A stretch of 64,000 bases of DNA from Gimesia alba (lineage in GTDB: Bacteria > Planctomycetota > Planctomycetia > Planctomycetales > Planctomycetaceae), in NCBI RefSeq assembly GCF_007744675.1, contig NZ_CP036269.1:6189046-6253045 (forward strand), given 5' to 3'. The notes beneath the pieces were generated by a model. That model saw nothing but the letters and a program-made list of their open reading frames with translations. It did no database searches and was not told the DNA's origin. Position numbers and translations under genes: made by a program. Below, in pieces: positions 45,905 through 55,999 of the stretch. Position 1 is the first letter of the stretch. Each line of letters begins with the position of its first letter.

Positions 45905-46651
45905 GTGTTTGTAGCTGCATCATCACGTTGTTTTTCTGATGAATCGTTTGAAGTCAGTTGTGAGCGACTCACCGATCTGGAATTCGACAAAATCGAAATC
46001 TGGATGGATGAAGAGAGTGACCACCTGAAGCCATCGGAAGTGGCCAATTCACCAGAAGAATTTTATTCGCGTTTTAAAGAAGTCACTCGGCTGACTCCGA
46101 TTGCATTTTGTCTGGAAAACGACATAGACCCCGATTCGTTTCAATCGTTGTGTAAAACAGCGAAGCTGATGCGAATTGCTCAGATTACGATTCCCGCTTC
46201 TCCATTGGGAACACCATTTAATTCTGAGATTGATCGTTTAAAGACCTTACTGGAAATTGCCAGCCGCGACGGAATCTGTCTTTCGATCAAAACCAAAACA
46301 GGACTGTTGACGGAAGATCCACGAACGGCGACAGAGCTTTGTCAGTCTGTAAAAGGATTAGGACTGACTCTTGACCCCAGCTATTATACCTGCGGCCCTT
46401 ACAGCAATACGTCTTATGACATGGTCTTTCCTTACGTCTGCCATGTGCATCTCCGCGATTCTACCAGTGATCAAATTCAGGTTCCGGTGGGACTGGGGGA
46501 AATTGATTACAGCCGCCTGATCAGTATGCTGGAACGACAGGAATATCACCAGTTCCTCTCGGTCGAGATTCTTCCAGCTCTACTGAAAGACGTCGACCGT
46601 GCACTGGAGCTACGCAAATTGCGAATGCTTCTGGAATCCGTTGTGATCTAA
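45905..46651 (+). CDS. Sugar phosphate isomerase/epimerase-like TIM barrel
   Basis: 248 residues from GTG at 45905, eight bases after AGGGAG; a GTG at 45896 overlaps that site and is less likely. Barrel-strand motifs include FVAASSRCFSD, 'FDKIEIWMDEE', 'LTLDPSYYTCG', CHVHLRDS and 'LSVEILPA', in the order seen in AP-endonuclease-family-2/xylose-isomerase-like proteins. The His and Glu/Asp residues are suited to a metal site. The substrate is unknown. A terminator shared with the S1 gene follows. Confidence 0.8.
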   Translation: MFVAASSRCFSDESFEVSCERLTDLEFDKIEIWMDEESDHLKPSEVANSPEEFYSRFKEVTRLTPIAFCLENDIDPDSFQSLCKTAKLMRIAQITIPASPLGTPFNSEIDRLKTLLEIASRDGICLSIKTKTGLLTEDPRTATELCQSVKGLGLTLDPSYYTCGPYSNTSYDMVFPYVCHVHLRDSTSDQIQVPVGLGEIDYSRLISMLERQEYHQFLSVEILPALLKDVDRALELRKLRMLLESVVI

Positions 46652-46683
46652 TTTGAAACTGTAGTCAGGCATGACCAATCAAC

Positions 46684-46740
46684 GACTACAAAAAAATGGC
46701 ATCTCACTTTTAGAGGAGATGCCATTTTTTATTTGTAGTC
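46684..46740. terminator. Long bidirectional terminator
   Basis: A 15-bp perfect stem (AAAAAATGGCATCTC with GAGATGCCATTTTTT) is extended by outer GACTACA/TGTAGTC arms. It separates the convergent TIM-barrel and S1 genes. Confidence 0.92.
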
Positions 46741-46757
46741 TTAATATATCGCGTCGA

Positions 46758-48503
46758 CTATTTGTAATCGTTGGGATTTCCAAACAAGCCGCCACCACTG
46801 GAACCGGATGTGTCTTCTGCATTGCCGCCGAGCAGTGGCCCTTTGCGTTTTCGTTCATAGGCTGGCTGCTCTTCTGCCTGCTCGGCAGGAGCATCCGGCT
46901 TGTCAATCAATGCTTTGAGTGACAGACTGATTCGCTTTCGGTTGGTATCAACTTCGAGCACCTTCGCTGTGGTTTCCTGACCTGTGGTCAAAATTTCTGT
47001 GACCCGTTTCACACGACGGTGGTCCAGTTCACTGATATGAATCAAGCCTTCCAGGCCGGGTTCCAATTCGACGAACGCGCCAAAGTCGGTAGTTCGAGTG
47101 ACTTTCCCCGTCACGGTGGAATCGGCTGCGTAACGATCTTCCGCCAGCTGCCACGGATCCTGCTGCAGTTGCTTCATCCCCAGACTGATGCGGTTTTTCT
47201 CGCGATCAATCTTGAGAATTTTTACATTGATCTGCTGCTGTTCGCTCAAGGCATCTTTGGGATGTTTAATACGGTTCCAGCTGATCTCGCCGATATGCAG
47301 AAATCCGTCAATTCCGCCGATATCGACGAACGCGCCATAGTCCTTGATGTTTTTGACTGTTCCCGTATGCTCCTGACCGATGGCCAGTTTTTCCCACAGT
47401 TCTTTCTGAATTTCTTCTCGTTCTGCTTCGAGGTATTTGCGGCGGCTAACAACCAGATTTCGTTTCTTGGGGTTCACCTCCGTAATTTGCACAGTCAACT
47501 TTTGACCTACGAACGGTTCCAGATCTCCTACGAAATACAGATCGGCCTGACTGGCGGGCAGGAATCCTCTCAGACTTCCAACATTCACTTCCAGTCCGCC
47601 TTTGTTCGATTTATTCACCACGCACTCAACGACCTGACCTGCAGAGACGGCATCCCAGTCACCTGCGGGTTTGTGATGTCCGCGTGGTAATGAAAGTTGA
47701 ATCAAACCTTCTGCTTCTTTGATGCTGGTGATTTTGACGTCGATTTCCTGTCCGACTTCAGGGGGCTTATCGCCAAACTGTCGCAGAGGAACAATGCCGG
47801 GGGTCCCCAGTGCCTTGCTTCCCAAATCAACAAAGACATCGTCGTTATTGATCGATTCCACGATCCCCTTCAGACGATCGCCTTCGGCCAATCCCTCATC
47901 AGCGGGAGTTGCTGCTGCTGGTGTCGCTGCGGTGCCTGCGGCAGCGGCTTCAGCGGCCGCTTCTTCATCGCTCAACGTTTTCGGAAGTTCCTGACCTCCC
48001 TGTGCTGTCAGAGCAGCGGCCAGTTCCGCTTCGAGTCCTTCGCCCAGATCATCAACTTCAGGTGGAATATCAATGGGAACAGCGGCTTCGGCAATCTGCA
48101 ACATCGCCGCTTCCTCAAGTTCTTCCTGTGAAGCTGCTTCAGTTGGGGCTTCTTCCCCTTCCGCTGCTTTCGGTTGAGGAGGCATGCTGGTACCGGGTGA
48201 AGGCTTTGCTTTGAACTGCTCCGGATCGACCTTGGGTTTCAGCTGGATTTTGCGTTCGGTCTTAGCGGGCTCCGGCTGCTCAGAAGCTTCTGCCGCTTGT
48301 GGACTCTCTTCACTGCCTGTTTCTGCTGTCGTCGCCGATTCAGCAACCGGTTCGGCCTGAGGTTCTTCCTGTGGAGCAGAGGCTGCAGCTTCAGCCGTCA
48401 CATCAGCTGCGTCGGCAGACTGACCTTGATCGGCGGGTGCATTCGCTTCCACTGCTTCTTCACTGGTTTTGATTTCTTCAGTTGATGGTTGTTCTGAACT
48501 CAT
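46758..48503 (-). CDS. rpsA: Ribosomal protein S1 with long acidic N-terminal extension
   Basis: 581 residues from the ATG at 48503. An N-terminal ~200-residue segment is Ala/Glu/Pro/Gln-rich and low complexity. Then four S1 RNA-binding repeats follow, each with the 'G.V..I...G.FVDLG' pattern ([64 protein letters not shown]) and an SL(S/G)-type last strand. S1 binds mRNA on the 30S subunit. E. coli S1 has six repeats; four is common elsewhere. It follows the SUMF1-fold gene on the same strand after 180 bases. Confidence 0.9.
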   Translation of the reverse strand: MSSEQPSTEEIKTSEEAVEANAPADQGQSADAADVTAEAAASAPQEEPQAEPVAESATTAETGSEESPQAAEASEQPEPAKTERKIQLKPKVDPEQFKAKPSPGTSMPPQPKAAEGEEAPTEAASQEELEEAAMLQIAEAAVPIDIPPEVDDLGEGLEAELAAALTAQGGQELPKTLSDEEAAAEAAAAGTAATPAAATPADEGLAEGDRLKGIVESINNDDVFVDLGSKALGTPGIVPLRQFGDKPPEVGQEIDVKITSIKEAEGLIQLSLPRGHHKPAGDWDAVSAGQVVECVVNKSNKGGLEVNVGSLRGFLPASQADLYFVGDLEPFVGQKLTVQITEVNPKKRNLVVSRRKYLEAEREEIQKELWEKLAIGQEHTGTVKNIKDYGAFVDIGGIDGFLHIGEISWNRIKHPKDALSEQQQINVKILKIDREKNRISLGMKQLQQDPWQLAEDRYAADSTVTGKVTRTTDFGAFVELEPGLEGLIHISELDHRRVKRVTEILTTGQETTAKVLEVDTNRKRISLSLKALIDKPDAPAEQAEEQPAYERKRKGPLLGGNAEDTSGSSGGGLFGNPNDYK

Positions 48504-48683
48504 GGGAGATGAACTTTCTCGCCTAATTACATACATTAAAAACAGGATTGATTTGAAACCGGATTGCCTGGCTCATCGCGAACTGGATCCCAATTTATAC
48601 CGGAACATCAGATTTCATGCGAAACGCCATCTGGACTATGTAAAAGAGTATCACCGCTGCTACGCCCCTGCAATTCGCAGAGC

Positions 48684-49601
48684 CTAGTTTTCCGATTTTT
48701 TCACTTTTGCTTTCACACAACGTAACCCTAATGCAGGACTGGTACTTGTTGGTGCAATCTTCGCTCGAAATGCCGATCGATGACCGTCATAGCGGTCCAT
48801 CCAGGAGCCGCCCCGTATCACGCGAGGTGAATCAGGAGCCCCTGAGCCCCATACACTACCATCCACAGGGGCATTTTTATAGGTCTCGTGCCAGGGATCT
48901 GCGACGAACTCCCAAAGGTAGCCGTGCATGTCATACAACCCCCACGGATTTGGCTTCAGAGCACCAACGGGGGGATCATTGCCGGCGGCATTTCCGGTAT
49001 GCCAGGCGTATGCGTCCAGGTTTCGGGCCAGTTTGCCTGCATCACCCGGCTTTTGTGCTGCATCACCAAAACTGTATTCCGTCGTTGTTCCGGCCCGACA
49101 GCAGTATTCCCATTCGGCTTCCGTGGGCAGCCGGATTTCTTCATCGGCGGCGATGAGCCCGTTTTTCCGTAGCAATTGGGTCAATTTCTGACAAAACTGA
49201 TTGGCGGTTCGCCAGTCAAACATTTCGGCGGAATTGCGAGGGCCTTTCCAGCGACTGGGATTCTCTCCCATGACAGCCTGATACAAGTTTTGCGGGACTT
49301 CATATTTGCCGATCCAGAAATCTTCGGCAAAAGTCACCGTATGAACAGGCATCTCCGCAGGCAGACCTTTCGCAGAGCCCATTTGAAACGATTTCGGGAA
49401 TTTGCCTTTACCGGGCGTAATCGGCACCAGCTCTTCAACAAACAGTTTCAGTAACGCGGCCTGTTTTGCATCGGTAGCGGCACCAGCGGCTTTCTCCTGT
49501 TTCTCGTCTGCCGAGAGCAAGCCAGACCCCAAAACAGACAGGAACATTCCCGACAGAAGAAACGGTCTGATATACGCGGCAATCGTTTTGTGATGTTTCA
49601 T
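48684..49601 (-). CDS. Secreted SUMF1/FGE-fold protein lacking the catalytic Cys pair
   Basis: 305 residues from the ATG at 49601; GTG at 49610 is also possible. A signal peptide is followed by the formylglycine-generating-enzyme fold: FQMGSAKGLPAEMPVHTVTF, 'WIGKYEVPQNLYQAVMG', 'LPTEAEWEYCCRAGTT' and RVIRGGSWMDRYDGHRSAFR. In active FGE the segment after GGSW contains two cysteines; here Asp and Gly/His occupy them. It is therefore probably not the sulfatase-maturing enzyme but one of the many SUMF1-fold proteins with other roles. Confidence 0.85.
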   Translation of the reverse strand: MKHHKTIAAYIRPFLLSGMFLSVLGSGLLSADEKQEKAAGAATDAKQAALLKLFVEELVPITPGKGKFPKSFQMGSAKGLPAEMPVHTVTFAEDFWIGKYEVPQNLYQAVMGENPSRWKGPRNSAEMFDWRTANQFCQKLTQLLRKNGLIAADEEIRLPTEAEWEYCCRAGTTTEYSFGDAAQKPGDAGKLARNLDAYAWHTGNAAGNDPPVGALKPNPWGLYDMHGYLWEFVADPWHETYKNAPVDGSVWGSGAPDSPRVIRGGSWMDRYDGHRSAFRAKIAPTSTSPALGLRCVKAKVKKSEN

Positions 49602-49753
49602 GTGCTTCACTACTGCTTCTGAATTTGTTAGGGTACTCTTTTGAATCCTATTTTATCAATGCGGGATGGAATCCGAAAGTGGAGTGACGATTCGCGAGCC
49701 TGCTTCGATCCATTCTGTCACGCTTTTTTCTGTTTTGCCAGTCAGGTTAATCC

Positions 49754-50335
49754 ATGTCAGAATCAGTTCCCTCGTTTCCTCGCAGCATTGATTTGCTTTC
49801 GCATCAGGAATGCCAACTGGTCATCGTCGATGTGCAGGAAAAGCTGGTCCCTGCGATTCCCGTTTCTAAAAAACTGATTCACCGCATCCAACAGTTAATT
49901 CAGGCAGCCACCCTGTTTCAAGTTCCCGTGAGTTGTACCGAGCAATATCCCAAAGGGCTGGGCCCCACGATTCCGGAACTCGCCTCGCTGCTGCCGACTC
50001 CCATTGAAAAACTACGATTCAGTGCAGCCGAATGTTTGGGTTGGGGCGGTGCTTCCAATACCATCGATAACCGGACGAAAATCGTACTGACAGGAATTGA
50101 AGCGCATATCTGTGTGCAGCAAACCGCTCTGGATTTGTTAGCCGCCGGTTATCGCGTTATCATTCCCATAGATGCCATTGCCAGTCGCAATCAACTGGAT
50201 TGGAACTTCGCCATCAAACGCATGGAAAATTCGGGAGCGTGTATTACCACCGCCGAATCGATCCTGTTTGAATGGTGCGAGGTTGCGGGCACCGATGAAT
50301 TTAAACAGATCAGTCGCCTGGTGACTGGAAAATAA
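49754..50335 (+). CDS. Isochorismatase-like cysteine hydrolase
   Basis: 193 residues. The catalytic triad positions can be read: D26 in LVIVDVQEKLV, K86 in PIEKLRFSA and C120 in GIEAHICVQQTA. Members hydrolyse isochorismate, nicotinamide or similar amides. The substrate is not evident. The class V aminotransferase follows 74 bases later in the same direction. Confidence 0.88.
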   Translation: MSESVPSFPRSIDLLSHQECQLVIVDVQEKLVPAIPVSKKLIHRIQQLIQAATLFQVPVSCTEQYPKGLGPTIPELASLLPTPIEKLRFSAAECLGWGGASNTIDNRTKIVLTGIEAHICVQQTALDLLAAGYRVIIPIDAIASRNQLDWNFAIKRMENSGACITTAESILFEWCEVAGTDEFKQISRLVTGK

Positions 50336-50409
50336 ACACCGACCTGGAATATCGTTTGCGAAAAATTAAATCCTTTCTGAGCATTTTTAAAGTATAAAGA
50401 GCAAAAGCC

Positions 50410-51609
50410 ATGATCACCGAACACCATCTTCACAGCCCGATTCAACCCCCACGTCGCACTCTGATGGGCCCTGGTCCCAGTGATGTCTCTCCCAGCGTTC
50501 TGTCAGCAATGGCCTCACCGACAGTCGGACACCTTGATCCGTATTTCCTGCAAATCATGGATGAAGTCCAGGACATGCTCCGAACGATTTTCCATACCAC
50601 AAACGAACTCACGCTGGCTGTCAGCGGTACCGGCAGTGCCGGAATGGAAGCCTGCGTGGTGAACCTGCTCGAACCGGGAGACAAAATCGTCGTCTGCACG
50701 AACGGCGTGTTTGGCGGCCGGATGGCGGATGTTGCCAGTCGGATTGGTGCGGAAGTCGTTCAGATCGAACGCCCCTTCGGCGAAGTTTTTTCCGTTGAAG
50801 AAGTGGCAGAAGTCGTCAAAAAAGAAAAACCGAAAGTCGTCGGCATCGTGCATGCAGAGACATCTACGGGAGCCGCCCAATCGCTGAAAGAAATTTCCGA
50901 AGTCGTCCATGAAACGGATGCATTGCTGCTGGTTGACTGCGTGACCTCACTCGGCGGAATGCCTGTGAAAATTGATGAGTGGAATGTTGATGCCGCCTAC
51001 AGTGGGACGCAGAAATGCCTGAGCTGCCCTCCCGGTCTGGCCCCAGTTACATTCAGTTCCCGCGCCCTTGCCGCCATGGATGCCCGCAAGACCAAGGTTT
51101 CGAGCTGGTACCTGGATATGTCCATGGTCCGTGCTTACTGGGGCGGCTCACGAGCCTATCATCATACTGCACCGATTAACATGAACTTTGCACTGCATCA
51201 GGCGTTGCGACTGGTGCTCGATGAAGGTATGGAAAACCGATTTTCGCGTCATTATGCCAATCATTGCGCCCTGAAAGCCGGTCTGCAGGCGATGGGAATT
51301 CAGTTTGCGGTCGCCGATGACCATCAGCTTCCGATGCTCAACGCCGTCAAGATTCCTGACGGAATCGATGATGCCACCATTCGTGGCCAGCTGTTGAACT
51401 GGTTTGGCATCGAAATCGGTGGCGGCCTCGGCCCCATGAAGGGCAAAACCTGGCGGATCGGCCTGATGGGAGAGAGTAGCCAGAGTTCGCATGTGCTGCT
51501 GTTTCTGGCGGCCCTGGATCAATGTCTGCTGCATGCGGGCTACCAGCTGACACCCGGCGCCGGCGTAGCTGCTGCAAATGATTTTTACCGCACAACAATT
51601 ACAGACTAA
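50410..51609 (+). CDS. Alanine-glyoxylate/serine-pyruvate class V aminotransferase
   Basis: 399 residues. The N-terminus has [14 protein letters not shown], the family's substrate-loop signature. '[17 protein letters not shown]' binds PLP phosphate, D176 in [12 protein letters not shown] stacks on the ring, and K202 in [12 protein letters not shown] forms the Schiff base. The C-terminal domain reads '[27 protein letters not shown]'. It transfers the amino group from Ala or Ser to glyoxylate, linked to glycine or photorespiratory-type metabolism. A close relative would be PucG of purine degradation. Confidence 0.93.
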   Translation: MITEHHLHSPIQPPRRTLMGPGPSDVSPSVLSAMASPTVGHLDPYFLQIMDEVQDMLRTIFHTTNELTLAVSGTGSAGMEACVVNLLEPGDKIVVCTNGVFGGRMADVASRIGAEVVQIERPFGEVFSVEEVAEVVKKEKPKVVGIVHAETSTGAAQSLKEISEVVHETDALLLVDCVTSLGGMPVKIDEWNVDAAYSGTQKCLSCPPGLAPVTFSSRALAAMDARKTKVSSWYLDMSMVRAYWGGSRAYHHTAPINMNFALHQALRLVLDEGMENRFSRHYANHCALKAGLQAMGIQFAVADDHQLPMLNAVKIPDGIDDATIRGQLLNWFGIEIGGGLGPMKGKTWRIGLMGESSQSSHVLLFLAALDQCLLHAGYQLTPGAGVAAANDFYRTTITD

Positions 51610-51868
51610 CCCCAGGCGGTCGCTAAGTTTCGTTTTTTTGATCGAATAAGACGGTTATATTTAATGAGTTCCGACGAGAATTCCGATTCCTAAGATACGA
51701 TTCTCATATGACTTGCCGACCATCGCAGGTCGCGTTATATTGGGATCATCACGCAAGGGAAGCATCCTTTGCGTGCCGTCGAGAGAATTTTCGAACATTC
51801 TCACGAATTTTGTGTCGAATGAGTGGCAATCACGAAAATCTTTGCCTATCATTTCCGACCACCTGTAA

Positions 51869-51942
<74 letters not shown>

Positions 51943-51960
51943 CTTATAGTGTTATCTGAT

Positions 51961-52000
51961 TAAGGGACATCGAATTATTGATTCGGTGTCCCTTTCTTTT
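51961..52000 (+). terminator. Terminator after tRNA-Asp
   Basis: AAGGGACATCGAAT pairs with ATTCGGTGTCCCTT (one wobble), followed by TTCTTTTT. Confidence 0.88.
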
Positions 52001-52049
52001 TGAATCAGCCTGCTCCTGAACGCCCCACTAAGACCAGGGAGAGCTAAAG

Positions 52050-52748
52050 ATGCCTGAGTATCAACTATTGCTCCTGGGGATCGGAGCCTTACTTGGCTTC
52101 TTTTTTATCCTGATTGTTTCAGTCTGCATGTGGGAAAAACAGGCGATTCAGCCGTTTTATTTTCCAGATGACGGTGAAGAATATCCACTCGTCGATGCCG
52201 CCGCTGAGGCAAACCAGGAAGCTGCTAAGCTCGGCTTTGAATACGGCTGCCTTTGTCATTTTGGAAAAGCAAAAATGTATCGAGTGCGGTATGACTTCTG
52301 GATCACCCCCGATTGCTCAATGATCGCCACCGTCAGTGGTGGCGAGGTCGCCAAACTTCCCTGTAAAGGGATCTGGCTTTATTCAAAATCTGCAGATGGT
52401 CGTATTCTCTGTACCACGAATGAAATCGGGGAGCAGGACATTTCCGGCGTCATGGAACAATCAACCTGGACAGATTACGGATTCAAAGAACTCCATAAAA
52501 AACATTTGCAGCGGCTAAAAGAAATTGCGATTGAACCTTTTGAAGCAGACAAACCACTGGCTGGCTATTTCGAGATCAGAAAAATGAAAGCGGATCTACT
52601 CGTCAACGCGAAGGATGCTTATTATACCGATGACGAGGGGCTGGTCTGGCGGTATACACTGAAAGGTGCACTCAAGTTCTATTTTATCTCCCAATGGGTA
52701 CGTCCGCTAAAACGTGGTTTACGTTCCATTGGTCTGGTTAAAGACTAA
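52050..52748 (+). CDS. Membrane-anchored hypothetical protein
   Basis: 232 residues; GGGAG lies nine bases upstream of the ATG. One N-terminal span (LLLLGIGALLGFFFILIVSV) is followed by a soluble domain with no motif I recognise; recurrent aromatic/charged stretches (YRVRYDFWITPDCSMI, DYGFKELHKKHLQRL) suggest a globular alpha/beta fold. It is the first gene of a group with two further unknown genes at 5- and 36-base spacing. Confidence 0.6.
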   Translation: MPEYQLLLLGIGALLGFFFILIVSVCMWEKQAIQPFYFPDDGEEYPLVDAAAEANQEAAKLGFEYGCLCHFGKAKMYRVRYDFWITPDCSMIATVSGGEVAKLPCKGIWLYSKSADGRILCTTNEIGEQDISGVMEQSTWTDYGFKELHKKHLQRLKEIAIEPFEADKPLAGYFEIRKMKADLLVNAKDAYYTDDEGLVWRYTLKGALKFYFISQWVRPLKRGLRSIGLVKD

Positions 52749-52753
52749 TACTG

Positions 52754-53197
52754 ATGCAAACATTCGATGAAATGAAAGCGTTCCTGCTGAGCCATGAAAT
52801 CTTTCAAGACATGCTGACGATGGATCTGAAACAAACCGACCTTTCCATTTCTGAAGATATCGAAACTGCGGACAACTTTGTCAAAGAACTCGGCTTTAAA
52901 CCACTGGGTAATGGCTGGAATGAACTGGACCAGCCCACTGCTTTGAAATCACTCACCCAGGTGTTATATCTGAGTCAGGCGTATAATATGGAACTAATGC
53001 CCTTTGAAACAGCACGAGAGATCGCCAAAGGTTTCCTCGAACTGTTTGACAGCTATAACGCATCGTATTATGCCAACGGAGATTTCCAGTCACAGTCTGC
53101 TGGCTGGAATCCGCTGACAGAATCCACATTTGACATGGCAGTCTTAGTGATGGATCATGAATCGATCGGCATCATCTGCGTTGAGGACGAGGACTGA
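52754..53197 (+). CDS. Hypothetical cytoplasmic protein
   Basis: 147 residues, strongly acidic, no signal or span. Five bases separate it from the previous gene, so coupling is likely. The C-terminus ends in 'IGIICVEDED'. The size, acidity and position between unknown membrane-linked genes resemble small immunity-type proteins, but no family was recognised. Confidence 0.6.
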   Translation: MQTFDEMKAFLLSHEIFQDMLTMDLKQTDLSISEDIETADNFVKELGFKPLGNGWNELDQPTALKSLTQVLYLSQAYNMELMPFETAREIAKGFLELFDSYNASYYANGDFQSQSAGWNPLTESTFDMAVLVMDHESIGIICVEDED

Positions 53198-53233
53198 AGA
53201 CATCGAAGCTACCAGCAAATTCAAGGTAATCAT

Positions 53234-53917
53234 GTGACAGTCGAAGACCAAACTCTGACCGTTCAACAACAGCCACGTCTGAGTGTTCGCGTTCGATTAC
53301 TCATGGGGATCCTTTTTCTGTTGCTGGCGATCGTTGTTGTCGCAATCTTGCGTCTTCCCCCCAAGCTTGAGGCAGGTCAGGTGATCGATCAATTTGGCGT
53401 TTATCGTTTTCCTGCGGGCGGACATCAGTTCGAGATCAAAAAAACGGCGGACAATAACGTACAAATTATACTCCATCGACGGATTACGGAGGTCAAACTT
53501 TTTTCCATCCCCGTTTACTCAAGGTTGGCTGCAGACAGACCGATCTCATTTGAAGCGGAACGGGGCTGGTTTGTTTCTGTAGACCGCTATCAGCGACTTT
53601 GGATCTTCCACGGCCTTTGGGACAAGGAGTGGGGCGCACCACGCCCTATGCCTTCAGGAGGGACAGTGCCCTACGCACCCGCGGTTCTCATGCAGGGCTC
53701 CTGGTTTTTACCAAGCGGCAAATTGGTATTAGGTGGTAATGTTGTGAGTGAAACAGGTGAATGGGCGGGCGTTCCTTCCGCTTTTTTTGATCGACTACCA
53801 GATAAAAACCAGGAACTCTCCGTCTGGGGAAGTATCCCGCCGATTCCGGTATCGCCTCCCCGCTTCACAAAGCAGCAGCAAATGATGCTTGAGCAGAAAC
53901 TCAATGCTCTCCGCTAA
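53234..53917 (+). CDS. Membrane-anchored hypothetical protein
   Basis: 227 residues from GTG at 53234, with AAGGT six bases upstream. An N-terminal cytoplasmic tail leads into one span (LMGILFLLLAIVVVAILRL), then a beta-rich region (VYRFPAGGHQFEIKK, 'WIFHGLWDKEWGAP'). The C-terminus is Pro-rich. No family was recognised. It is probably co-transcribed with the two genes before it. Confidence 0.6.
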   Translation: MTVEDQTLTVQQQPRLSVRVRLLMGILFLLLAIVVVAILRLPPKLEAGQVIDQFGVYRFPAGGHQFEIKKTADNNVQIILHRRITEVKLFSIPVYSRLAADRPISFEAERGWFVSVDRYQRLWIFHGLWDKEWGAPRPMPSGGTVPYAPAVLMQGSWFLPSGKLVLGGNVVSETGEWAGVPSAFFDRLPDKNQELSVWGSIPPIPVSPPRFTKQQQMMLEQKLNALR

Positions 53918-54087
53918 GATTTACAATCTCCCAAGAGACCTATTTTAGAAATTTTCAATCGGTCATTGGCATGTTTCAGAGAATTCTCTTCAATAAAAAT
54001 AACTTGATCCTTGAATCACAACCCGCTAACGTGAGCCTGAAGAAATTCCATTTGGATTCCCTATAACAGCCAGATAGGAATAGTGCC

Positions 54088-54594
54088 ATGAACCAGTCTG
54101 ATAGCAAGGTCTACATCTATAATACCGTTGACGGTGAGATGCACCATTACTATGTTTCTCCACTTTCACACGATCTTGGCTTTACAACGGGCTTGCCTTC
54201 TGAAGCAATTATGGGAGAGCTGACAAATGGTCCGGAAAATATCACGCCAGAATTCTTCCAACAGAATACTCAGTTTCTTGAATTCCTTGCGGGTGTGATT
54301 GGCAAGCATGCAATTCATTGCCCGGGATTAATAGCCGAGACAGAAAGACAACAAAACGGCTATGTGTTTATTCTCGATCGACGAACCCCCACACCAGAAG
54401 ATGGCGTTCCTCCAGAAGATATCATTGGATATGTTGAAATCAAGAATGGCCAAATGTTGCAGTTTCACAGTTCTCCCAATTATCGAATCTTCACAAAAGA
54501 TGGTTTCATGAAACTTGAACGCTGGATGCATGAACGATTGCTTGAAGAACTGAAAATCGTAGCAGGCGTCTCTGCTACCGAAGACACGAAATAA
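54088..54594 (+). CDS. Hypothetical protein
   Basis: 168 residues, soluble. Visible features are a His-containing start (GEMHHYYVSPLSHDLGF) and a C-terminal helix (KLERWMHERLLEELKI). No family was recognised. It is separated from the preceding unknown gene by 170 bases. Confidence 0.55.
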   Translation: MNQSDSKVYIYNTVDGEMHHYYVSPLSHDLGFTTGLPSEAIMGELTNGPENITPEFFQQNTQFLEFLAGVIGKHAIHCPGLIAETERQQNGYVFILDRRTPTPEDGVPPEDIIGYVEIKNGQMLQFHSSPNYRIFTKDGFMKLERWMHERLLEELKIVAGVSATEDTK

Positions 54595-54951
54595 CCTTGT
54601 AATTGATCGCTCTCATAATAAATTCTACACCCTAAGGAATTCTCATATGCCAACTGGTCCCTCGCGCAAAGAGAAACGACGTCAAGCCGCTCTCCGCGAG
54701 CTGGATCTAAAGACAGCAGAGTGCAGCATGCGCTGAGTTTCAACGAAGTTTGAAAAGCAATTAGATCTCGTTTAAGAACAGAACGGACACAATTCTTTGC
54801 AGTTTTGTTTGCATTAATCATTTCTTCCATTACAGTAGACGCAGCGTGGATATACACATACGTATCCCCAGTCAGAAACTACTGATGTCTCTGTTTGGCA
54901 TGCACTACGGGGTGCTTCAAGCGTTCGTTCAATAAATAAAGGATGAGACTC
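54595..54951. other. Gene-poor gap
   Basis: 357 bases. It contains a 29-codon open frame with a good ribosome binding site (54647), listed separately. Nothing else was seen. Confidence 0.4.
54647..54736 (+). pseudogene. Short ORF, possible remnant of a truncated gene
   Basis: AAGGA lies eight bases before the ATG, a good start context. The 29-residue product is Lys/Arg-rich (RKEKRRQAALRELDLK) and stops at 54734. The good start and early stop suggest either a tiny basic protein or a gene broken by deletion; no continuation in another frame was recognisable. Confidence 0.3.
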
Positions 54952-55833
54952 ATGCAAAGAATCTGTCAAACTCGATTGCTGATCCTGGTATTGTTTCTTT
55001 GGACTTGCCCCGTCTATTCCGCTGCCGCTGAAAATCTTCCCTGGTCGCCCGGTCAAGCGACAGGAGAAATGAATTCACCGAAAGCCGGAGATCAGAAAAC
55101 GGCTTGGGCTGCGCTGGCACAGGACAAGGGCGCCGAATGGATCAAGCTGGAATACAAGACCCCCGTTGAAGTATACGCGGTTCGCATTTATGAAAACTTC
55201 AACCCCGGCGCCGTCAGTAAAGTCACGGGATTCGACAAAGCGGGAACGGAAGTCCTGATTTGGGAAGGGAAAGAGCCTCTCAAAAAAGCGCCAAATATTT
55301 TCGAAGTGAAGCCAGAATCCAAACTGGTCTCGCAATCAATCAAAGTTTATCTCGACACCAAACGTGTCAAAGGCTGGAACGAAATTGATGCCGTCCAACT
55401 GGTGAGTAGCAATAATAGCAAACAATGGGCCACCAAAGCTTCGGCCAGCAGCACCTATGCATCAAGAGCCGGCAGAAGCGAAGCTCAGGAAATCACCTGG
55501 GACTCATTGCCGCCATCCGTGGTGAAGACGGTTCCCCAGGCGGGCAGCACAGACGTCGATCCTGATCTCAAAGAAATTTCGGTCACTTTCAGTAAAGACA
55601 TGCTCACAGATCGCATGTGGGCTGTCGTCCAGATCTCGAAAGCATTGTTTCCCAAAACCAGAAAAGGGATTCACTATCTGGATGATCAACGCACCTGCGT
55701 GATCCCCGTCGATCTTGAGCCGGGTAAGATGTACGTGATGTGGTTCAATCGGGGTCGTTATAACAGTTTTCGCGATACCGAGAACAACCCTGCTGTCCCC
55801 TACCTGCTGGTGTTCAAGACAAAGTCGAAATGA
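54952..55833 (+). CDS. Secreted beta-sandwich protein with discoidin-like and Big_5/SbsA Ig-like domains
   Basis: 293 residues from the ATG at 54952 (AAAGGA eight bases upstream; ATG 54943 overlaps that site). A signal peptide (LLILVLFLWTCPVYSAAA) is followed by a galactose-binding-like sandwich (EWIKLEYKTPVEVYAVRIYE, 'GWNEIDAVQLVS'), typical of discoidin/F5/8 domains. A second domain begins SVVKTVPQAGSTDVDPDLKE, the SbsA-type Ig-like pattern. It probably binds glycan outside the cell. Confidence 0.7.
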   Translation: MQRICQTRLLILVLFLWTCPVYSAAAENLPWSPGQATGEMNSPKAGDQKTAWAALAQDKGAEWIKLEYKTPVEVYAVRIYENFNPGAVSKVTGFDKAGTEVLIWEGKEPLKKAPNIFEVKPESKLVSQSIKVYLDTKRVKGWNEIDAVQLVSSNNSKQWATKASASSTYASRAGRSEAQEITWDSLPPSVVKTVPQAGSTDVDPDLKEISVTFSKDMLTDRMWAVVQISKALFPKTRKGIHYLDDQRTCVIPVDLEPGKMYVMWFNRGRYNSFRDTENNPAVPYLLVFKTKSK

Positions 55834-55999
55834 AGCTTGATGAAATGATTGTTAAGAACAACGCTGAAATGAAGCACGCCGTTGACAGACAACTTCAGTC
55901 TGATACGATTTTTAAATCGCGCTACACTTAGAACGATCTACGATCAGAAGTGGATTTTTTTCATTTCATCACAAATTCGGCTTCCGGAGAGGATGCCCT

